Positions 7,312 through 11,588 of a stretch of DNA of 11,588 bases are shown one piece after another. Both the position numbers and the translations under genes were made by a program. Positions within the stretch are counted from its first letter, which is position 1. Every line of letters starts with the position of its first letter. The notes beneath the pieces are model-generated. The model had not been told where the DNA came from. It did no database searches and was given only the letters and a program-made list of their open reading frames with translations. Where the stretch lies: contig CALCJE010000134.1 in the NCBI GenBank assembly GCA_937965665.1, forward strand, positions 1 to 11,588, in the 5' to 3' direction. The stretch is from an uncultured Bacteroidales bacterium (GTDB lineage Bacteria; Bacteroidota; Bacteroidia; Bacteroidales; UBA4417).

Positions 7312-7322
7312 GACAAATTGTC
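7312..7322. repeat. Inverted repeat GACAA-A-TTGTC
   Basis: GACAAATTGTC is a perfect 5-base inverted repeat around one central base. It lies between the divergent -7 boxes, about 50 bases upstream of the birA box and 75 upstream of the rsfS box. It could be an operator half-site pair; alone it is weak evidence. Confidence 0.3.
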
Positions 7323-7338
7323 GCGTTTGTAAAAAGGG

Positions 7339-7362
7339 ACTGATGTTTGTTAAAGTATCAGT
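7339..7362. repeat. Inverted repeat ACTGAT-N12-ATCAGT
   Basis: ACTGAT (7339-7344) and ATCAGT (7357-7362) are perfect reverse complements separated by 12 bases. The centre is about 46 bases upstream of the rsfS -7 box, a usual place for an activator or repressor site. No protein is assigned to it. Confidence 0.3.
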
Positions 7363-7395
7363 ACGAATAACAAAAAAACATATGCCGTAAATCCA

Positions 7396-7403
7396 TACCT
7401 TTG
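7396..7403 (+). promoter_or_regulatory. rsfS-ftsH operon -7 box (TACCTTTG)
   Basis: TACCTTTG is an exact match to the Bacteroidota -7 consensus TAnnTTTG, followed by CA as often seen in this phylum. Transcription would begin near 7408-7411, giving a leader of about 140 bases before rsfS. The -33 element is not obvious (an A-rich run lies there). Confidence 0.55.
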
Positions 7404-7431
7404 CATTACGTGGAGATTTGGATTTTTGGCA

Positions 7432-7530
7432 ATGCAGTTTGCTACAACTTACCAAACCATAATACTGCCAGTAAAAGCACCTGAACTGATTGCAACGATG
7501 TTTGAAGCTGGCAGCCTGAAAATGAAATAA
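7432..7530 (+). CDS. Possible 32-residue leader peptide upstream of rsfS
   Basis: An ATG frame of 32 codons begins with MQFATTYQTI and ends in GSLKMK before a TAA. It starts about 20-25 bases after the predicted transcription start and stops 19 bases before the rsfS ATG, so it fills most of the leader. The composition is amphipathic and not obviously random, with no run of one amino acid that would mark a classical attenuator. I do not recognise it. It may be a translated upstream frame affecting rsfS-ftsH expression, or chance. A TGGAG at 7411-7415 is too far upstream to be a good ribosome site, though Bacteroidota rely little on such sites. Confidence 0.3.
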   Translation: MQFATTYQTIILPVKAPELIATMFEAGSLKMK

Positions 7531-7549
7531 AGAAATTAAAACATTATAA

Positions 7550-7945
7550 ATGGCGAAAAGGAAAAAGAGTGAAACCTCAGGAATGCTTGCAGATATCATT
7601 GTAAAAGGAATGCAGGAGAAACAAGGTATTGATATTGTAAAACTTAATCTTTCAGGTATCCCCAATTCAATAACCGATTACTTTGTGATATGCCACGGAT
7701 CCTCGCGTTCGCAGGTTGATGCCCTTGCTGACTCGGTAATGGCCGAAGCAAAAAAAGCTATAGGGGTTTTTCCAATGCATAAGGAAGGTTTTGAAAACTG
7801 CGAATGGATTTTGCTCGACTATTTCGATGTAGTGGTGCATATTTTTCAAGGTGAGAAAAGAGAGTTTTACCAGTTGGAGAAACTGTGGGCCGATGCCCCA
7901 CGCGAAAATGTGATCGAAGTAAGAAGTAACAGTAAAAACAATTAA
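7550..7945 (+). CDS. rsfS: Ribosome silencing factor RsfS (Iojap/YbeB family)
   Basis: RsfS binds ribosomal protein uL14 on the large subunit and blocks joining with the 30S subunit when cells starve. The 131-residue product covers the whole family fold, with an N-terminal basic stretch (MAKRKK), a helix near 11-24, DIVKLNLSGIPNSITDYFVICHG (about 28-50) carrying the family's D-Y-F-V-I core, SSRSQVDALAD, HKEG near 76-79, and WILLDYFDVVVHIF near 86-99, followed by the typical REFYQLEKLWADAP end. It is the first full-size gene after the TACCTTTG promoter and lies 13 bases before the ftsH ATG, so the two are probably cotranscribed. The ATG is preceded by an A-rich stretch, the usual Bacteroidota context. 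Confidence 0.95.
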   Translation: MAKRKKSETSGMLADIIVKGMQEKQGIDIVKLNLSGIPNSITDYFVICHGSSRSQVDALADSVMAEAKKAIGVFPMHKEGFENCEWILLDYFDVVVHIFQGEKREFYQLEKLWADAPRENVIEVRSNSKNN

Positions 7946-7958
7946 TACTCTTTTGATA

Positions 7959-10055
7959 ATGAGTAACGAAGATAATAACAACAAATCAGATAAATCGCAG
8001 GGACCTGGTGGACCGAAGATGCCTAAGATGCCAAAAATGAGATTCAATTTTTATTGGATTTATGGCTTGCTGGGTGTAATCCTGTTTGGACTCTATCTCA
8101 ACAATATGGGTGCCACTACCAAGGAAATTGGTTGGGGCGAACTTAAAGTGATGCTCGAAAACCAGGAAATTGAAAAAATATACCTGGTAAATAAAGAACA
8201 GGCTGAAGTTTACATCAAGAAGGAAAAACTCTCACTCCCGAAATTTAAAGATGTTAAACCTGCCAATTCGTTAACATCTACTTCACCTAATTACATATAC
8301 CAGATTGGATCAGTTGAAACATTTGAAAAAGATGTTCGTGATGCACAGGTTAATGTTACCAGCCCGATATATGTTAAAAATGTTACCCGCAAAAACTGGG
8401 GTGGCGACATCCTGGGCTGGATACTTCCGATTGTGGTACTGGTAGGTCTTTGGTTCCTCATTATGCGTATGATGACCAAAGGCGGTGCCGGTGGAGGTGG
8501 CCAGATATTTAATATCGGTAAATCGAAAGCCCAGCTTTTCGATAAGGATACCATGGTTTCTTTGAATTTCAACGATGTAGCCGGTCTCGAAGAGGCCAAA
8601 GTAGAGGTAATGGAGATTGTTGAATTTCTGAAAAATCCTAAAAAATATACTGACCTGGGAGGTAAAATTCCGAAAGGGGCGCTTCTTGTTGGCCCTCCCG
8701 GAACCGGTAAAACCCTGCTCGCCAAGGCTGTGGCTGGCGAAGCAAAAGTTCCGTTTTTCTCACTTTCAGGTTCCGATTTTGTCGAAATGTTTGTAGGCGT
8801 CGGCGCTTCGCGTGTGCGCGACCTGTTTAAACAGGCAAAGGAAAAAGCACCCAGTATCATCTTCATCGATGAAATTGACGCGGTAGGCCGCGCCCGTGGC
8901 CGCAGTGCCATGACCGGTGGTAACGACGAACGCGAAAATACCCTCAACCAGCTGCTTACCGAAATGGATGGTTTCCAAACCAATGCAGGCGTTATTATTC
9001 TTGCAGCTACCAACCGTGCCGATATTCTCGACAGGGCACTTCTGAGGGCCGGTCGTTTTGACAGGCAGATTTATATCGAACTTCCCGACCTCGAAGAACG
9101 CAAAGCCATATTTAAGGTACATATGCGTAACCTGAAGCTCGACGAATCCATGAGTGTTGAATTCCTTGCAAAACAAACACCGGGATTTTCGGGGGCCGAT
9201 ATTGCTAATGCCTGCAACGAAGCAGCGCTTATTGCAGCCCGCAGTGATAAAAAAATGATTGGCAAACAGGATTTTCTCGATGCTATCGATCGTATTGTAG
9301 GTGGACTTGAGAAACGCAATAAAATTATTTCGCAGCACGAAAAGAAAGTTATTGCTTACCACGAGTCGGGCCATGCCGCTGTAAGCTGGCTGCTCGAATA
9401 TGCTCACCCGCTTGTTAAAGTTACCATTGTTCCGCGGGGCAAAGCCCTGGGAGCCGCATGGTACCTGCCCGACGAACGCCAGATTACTACCTATGAGCAG
9501 ATGATTGACGAAATGGTTGCAACCCTGGGTGGTCGTGCTGCCGAAGAAATAGTTTTTGGAAAGATTTCGACAGGCGCATTGAATGACCTGGAGAAAGTTA
9601 CCAAACAAGCCTATGCTATGGTTGCTTTTTATGGTTTAAATAAAAAGATCGGCAACATTAGTTATTACGATTCATCGGGCCAGAGTGAATATTCCTTCTC
9701 AAAGCCGTTCAGCGAAGAAACTGCGCGCACCATTGATGAAGAAATTCATAAAATGGTTGAACAGGCCTATGATAAGGCAAAACAACTGCTCACCGATAAC
9801 CGTGAAAAACTGAACCAGCTGGCTGAAATCCTGCTGCAGAAAGAAGTTATTTTCCGCGAAGACCTTGAAAAAATATTCGGATTACGTCCTTTCCCGGATC
9901 ACGATCATGTGATGATTAACAGCAATGGCGATACCAAAGAATTGAAAGAATCCGAAATAACGACTGCTGAAAACAATTCAACCGATATGCCTGCTGCCGG
10001 GTTGCCCGAGGATAATGGTACAGGGGTTAATCCTAAACCGGAAATCCCTGCATAA
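7959..10055 (+). CDS. ftsH: ATP-dependent zinc metalloprotease FtsH
   Basis: FtsH is a hexameric inner-membrane AAA+ protease that degrades unassembled membrane proteins and short-lived regulators. In the 698-residue form, membrane segments lie near 31-48 and 151-170 with a periplasmic region between them. Walker A GPPGTGKT is at 245-252, pore loop MFVG at 277-280, Walker B IIFIDEID at 300-307, and the second region of homology contains R366 and R369. The zinc site is HESGH (468-472) with D543 as the probable third ligand. A TTG six bases earlier would add Met-Ile, but the ATG at 7959 is the better start. The N terminus has a KMPKMPKM repeat before the first membrane segment. About 50 residues after position 648 form a hydrophilic, Asn/Glu/Pro-rich tail without recognised motif. 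It follows rsfS by 13 bases. Confidence 0.97.
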   Translation: MSNEDNNNKSDKSQGPGGPKMPKMPKMRFNFYWIYGLLGVILFGLYLNNMGATTKEIGWGELKVMLENQEIEKIYLVNKEQAEVYIKKEKLSLPKFKDVKPANSLTSTSPNYIYQIGSVETFEKDVRDAQVNVTSPIYVKNVTRKNWGGDILGWILPIVVLVGLWFLIMRMMTKGGAGGGGQIFNIGKSKAQLFDKDTMVSLNFNDVAGLEEAKVEVMEIVEFLKNPKKYTDLGGKIPKGALLVGPPGTGKTLLAKAVAGEAKVPFFSLSGSDFVEMFVGVGASRVRDLFKQAKEKAPSIIFIDEIDAVGRARGRSAMTGGNDERENTLNQLLTEMDGFQTNAGVIILAATNRADILDRALLRAGRFDRQIYIELPDLEERKAIFKVHMRNLKLDESMSVEFLAKQTPGFSGADIANACNEAALIAARSDKKMIGKQDFLDAIDRIVGGLEKRNKIISQHEKKVIAYHESGHAAVSWLLEYAHPLVKVTIVPRGKALGAAWYLPDERQITTYEQMIDEMVATLGGRAAEEIVFGKISTGALNDLEKVTKQAYAMVAFYGLNKKIGNISYYDSSGQSEYSFSKPFSEETARTIDEEIHKMVEQAYDKAKQLLTDNREKLNQLAEILLQKEVIFREDLEKIFGLRPFPDHDHVMINSNGDTKELKESEITTAENNSTDMPAAGLPEDNGTGVNPKPEIPA

Positions 10056-10078
10056 GTTTTTATCTTTTCAGTTATCAG

Positions 10079-10103
10079 AGGTAAAAAATGTTTAAATTTA
10101 CCT
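10079..10103. repeat. 7-bp inverted repeat with 11-base loop after ftsH
   Basis: AGGTAAA (10079-10085) pairs perfectly with TTTACCT (10097-10103), 23 bases after the ftsH stop. No T-tract follows, so it is not a standard terminator. It may be an RNA stem modulating read-through or stability, or an operator. A weak -7-like TAATTTTA lies further on at 10130-10137, only a few bases before the next start. Confidence 0.35.
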
Positions 10104-10144
10104 TGTTCAAAAAAACCAGGTCGGGTAAATAATTTTAGTTCATA

Positions 10145-10798
10145 ATGGAAGAAAGTACATCAAGGGAAAAGGTGCTTAAAAAAGTGCGTCATGCCTTAAT
10201 TTATAAGACTGACAATCCTTTTCCCCATGTTGATTTCGATTCGCCTGTTTACAAACCTATGAGCGACACTCCTGATGTGAATTTTGCTCAGGAGTTCACC
10301 AAAGCCGGGGGCGTATTTATTTATTGCGAAAACGAAGCCGAAGTTGCAGCAACCTTGTCGGCTCTCAATATTGAGTGTAAATGGCAGAATATTTATTGTA
10401 CTGAGCCCGAATTGCAGTATTTGCTAACCCAGGCCGGTGTACCTTTCGATTCGGACGAAGAAAGTCTGCAGCAGCTCAACGTGGGCATCACCAGCTGTGA
10501 ATTTCTGGTATCGCGTTTAGGGAGCATTATGGTTTCGTCGAAAAACAGCCGCCGCCTGAACGTGTATCCCGAAACGCATGTCGTAATAGCTTATGTTGAT
10601 CAGCTTGTGGATGATCTGAAAGATGCTTTTGAGGCTGTTCAGAAAAAATATGCAGGGAAATTACCTTCCATGCTTTCAGTAATTACTGGCCCGAGCCGTA
10701 CTGCCGATATTGAGAAAACCCTGGTAATGGGTGCTCATGGCCCCAGGCAGCTTTTCGTTATACTTGTGGAAACGCCTGCTTCTGATGACGAAATTTAA
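10145..10798 (+). CDS. LUD-domain protein (LutC/YkgG-like)
   Basis: This 217-residue protein belongs to the LUD domain family, typified by LutC of the LutABC lactate-oxidation complex. Visible family features are NVGITSCEFLVSRLGSIMVS (about 116-135, where LutC has its GVTGADAAIAETGTLV stretch), the PETHVVIAYVDQLV strand near 146-159, and the strongly conserved TGPSRTADIEKTLVMGAHGP near 181-200. LutC proteins carry no cofactor motif themselves and work with the CCG protein LutA and ferredoxin-like LutB. Neither lies next to this gene. Its place between ftsH and cdsA suggests a housekeeping role different from lactate use, and I leave the symbol blank. The ATG is 89 bases after ftsH, and the stop is 5 bases before the DUF2007 start. 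Family is firm; function is not. Confidence 0.85.
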   Translation: MEESTSREKVLKKVRHALIYKTDNPFPHVDFDSPVYKPMSDTPDVNFAQEFTKAGGVFIYCENEAEVAATLSALNIECKWQNIYCTEPELQYLLTQAGVPFDSDEESLQQLNVGITSCEFLVSRLGSIMVSSKNSRRLNVYPETHVVIAYVDQLVDDLKDAFEAVQKKYAGKLPSMLSVITGPSRTADIEKTLVMGAHGPRQLFVILVETPASDDEI

Positions 10799-10803
10799 GA
10801 TGC

Positions 10804-11010
10804 ATGTTTGATAACTGGGTTGTAATTTACGCTTCCGATCAGCTATATAAAGCTGAAATGGCGAGGGATTATCTGAACGACCATGGTATTGAATGTGTTA
10901 TTATGAATAAAAAAGATTCAGCATACATGTTTGGCGATATCGAAGTTTATGTTCCCACCGAGGAAGCTTTTAGCGCTAAACAATTAATACTCGATTTTAA
11001 AAGTGAATAA
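10804..11010 (+). CDS. DUF2007 family small protein
   Basis: This is a 68-residue protein of the DUF2007 family (called putative prokaryotic signal transducing proteins). It starts with the typical WVVIYASDQLYKAEMARDYL segment, a strand-helix unit of a small ferredoxin-like or GlnB-like fold, followed by DHGIECVIMNKKD and a GDIEVYVP strand. There is no signal peptide or membrane segment. The biochemical role is unknown. It starts 5 bases after the LUD gene, and its last 8 bases overlap the cdsA GTG start, so the three genes are probably one transcription unit. Confidence 0.82.
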   Translation: MFDNWVVIYASDQLYKAEMARDYLNDHGIECVIMNKKDSAYMFGDIEVYVPTEEAFSAKQLILDFKSE

Positions 11011-11588
11011 TCTTGCAACCCGCTCACTCACAGCAGTATTTTTTGTAATTGTAATGGTTGGCTCAATAATGCTGGGTCAACTCGTTTTTTCGATTTTGCT
11101 CTTAGGCATAACGTATCTCAGTATTTCGGAGTTCGTTACCATCGTTTCGGGCGAAAAGGTACAGCCATCACGCTGGTTAACAATTTCTGCAGGTTTGATA
11201 AGTTACTCGGTGCTGGCAGCGCATGCACTTGGTTTTATTTCAATGGAGTGGCTGGTGATCATCGTTCCATTCCTGTTTCTGATTTTTGTTGCTGAATTGT
11301 GGCGTAACAAAAAATACCCCTTCCAGAACATCGCCATGAGCCTGTTGGGAGTAATTTACATTGCATTTCCCTTTGGGCTTTTAATTCATTTTTTCGATAT
11401 CGTTTACCTGGCTGGCCCCATGCATTACGGCATAACACTGGGATACCTGTTGTTGTTATGGTTAAATGACACCGGTGCCTACTTTGTTGGTTCATTGGTT
11501 GGGAAACACAAACTTTTTGAACGTATTTCACCGGGTAAAACCTGGGAAGGAAGTGCCGGAGGTGCATTATTTGCTTTAGCAACGGCAT
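11003..11588 (+). CDS. cdsA: Phosphatidate cytidylyltransferase CdsA (3' partial)
   Basis: CdsA makes CDP-diacylglycerol from phosphatidic acid and CTP, the entry step to membrane phospholipid synthesis. About 195 codons are present before the window ends. A GTG start at 11003 begins NNLATRSLTAVFF, typical of the family in this phylum, followed by several hydrophobic segments (near 9-48, 57-76, 83-98, 109-134 and 143-155). The conserved LNDTGAYFVGSLVGKHKLF (154-172) then ISPGKTWEGSAGG (175-187) segment is characteristic of CdsA. The C-terminal K-D metal-site signature lies beyond the window. The start overlaps DUF2007 by 8 bases, suggesting coupled translation; no ATG is available at that N terminus, and the next in-frame ATG would cut into the first membrane segment. 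Confidence 0.9.
   Translation, partial: MNNLATRSLTAVFFVIVMVGSIMLGQLVFSILLLGITYLSISEFVTIVSGEKVQPSRWLTISAGLISYSVLAAHALGFISMEWLVIIVPFLFLIFVAELWRNKKYPFQNIAMSLLGVIYIAFPFGLLIHFFDIVYLAGPMHYGITLGYLLLLWLNDTGAYFVGSLVGKHKLFERISPGKTWEGSAGGALFALATA

Larger units (their letters stand above)
7224..7549. other. Divergent birA / rsfS intergenic region
   Basis: These 326 bases separate two divergent genes. They hold one -7 box for each direction, two short inverted repeats between those boxes, and a leader of about 140 bases before rsfS that is mostly occupied by a 32-codon open frame. No tRNA or recognised riboswitch fold was found by eye. Confidence 0.6.

Noticed and set aside
8291..9608. Two long minus-strand open frames opposite ftsH
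   Set aside because: They lie wholly within the conserved AAA+ and protease coding sequence and show no family features; they are antisense shadows.
10130..10137. TAATTTTA as a -7 box for the LUD gene
   Set aside because: It has a mismatch, lacks a well-spaced -33 element and lies only 7 bases before the start codon; read-through from ftsH is as likely.
10145..10798. A LutABC lactate operon combined with the upstream CCG and ferredoxin genes
   Set aside because: The CCG proteins are HdrB/HdrD types with HdrA and cytochrome partners, sit over 5 kb away and are separated by unrelated genes.
11259..11588. Minus-strand open frame at the window end
   Set aside because: The plus strand here encodes a clear CdsA with its conserved motifs, so the antisense frame is not a gene.

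Overview
The window looks like a chromosomal segment of a Bacteroidota (Bacteroidetes) bacterium, probably an environmental Bacteroidales-like lineage. The evidence is the order rsfS - ftsH - LUD-domain gene - DUF2007 gene - cdsA with birA divergent upstream, which I recall as a common neighbourhood in that phylum, together with -7 boxes of the Bacteroidota type (TAnnTTTG) before birA and rsfS. Codon use is mixed and moderately AT-rich. No mobile element, tRNA, rRNA or CRISPR array was seen.

Region 1 (1-5060, + strand) is a compact redox operon of five genes related to heterodisulfide reductase (Hdr): a long HdrC-like protein (5' end cut by the window), an HdrB-like protein, a short HdrA-like flavoprotein, a short HdrC-like ferredoxin, and a membrane protein that fuses a NarI/HdrE-type b-heme domain to two 4Fe-4S clusters and a double-CCG HdrD-like domain. 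Two junctions are ATGA stop/start overlaps. Together they predict a soluble flavin/iron-sulfur module docked on a quinone-linked membrane subunit. The soluble HdrB subunit has a degraded N-terminal CCG motif, whereas the membrane subunit has two intact ones. The physiological substrate is unknown. This is the best candidate here for an incompletely described system.

Region 2 (5061-6381) holds a 334-base AT-rich gap with a candidate promoter and repeated AAATTTGT motifs, then a stand-alone xylose-binding-protein-like (XylF family) probable lipoprotein with no ABC transporter genes beside it.

Region 3 (6483-11588) is housekeeping. birA (biotin protein ligase, - strand) is divergent from rsfS (ribosome silencing factor), ftsH (membrane AAA+ metalloprotease), a LutC-like LUD protein, a DUF2007 protein and cdsA (CDP-diacylglycerol synthase, cut by the window end; GTG start overlapping DUF2007). 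The 326-base birA/rsfS gap contains divergent promoter boxes, inverted repeats, and a 32-codon open frame that fills most of the rsfS leader and ends 19 bases before the rsfS start codon.
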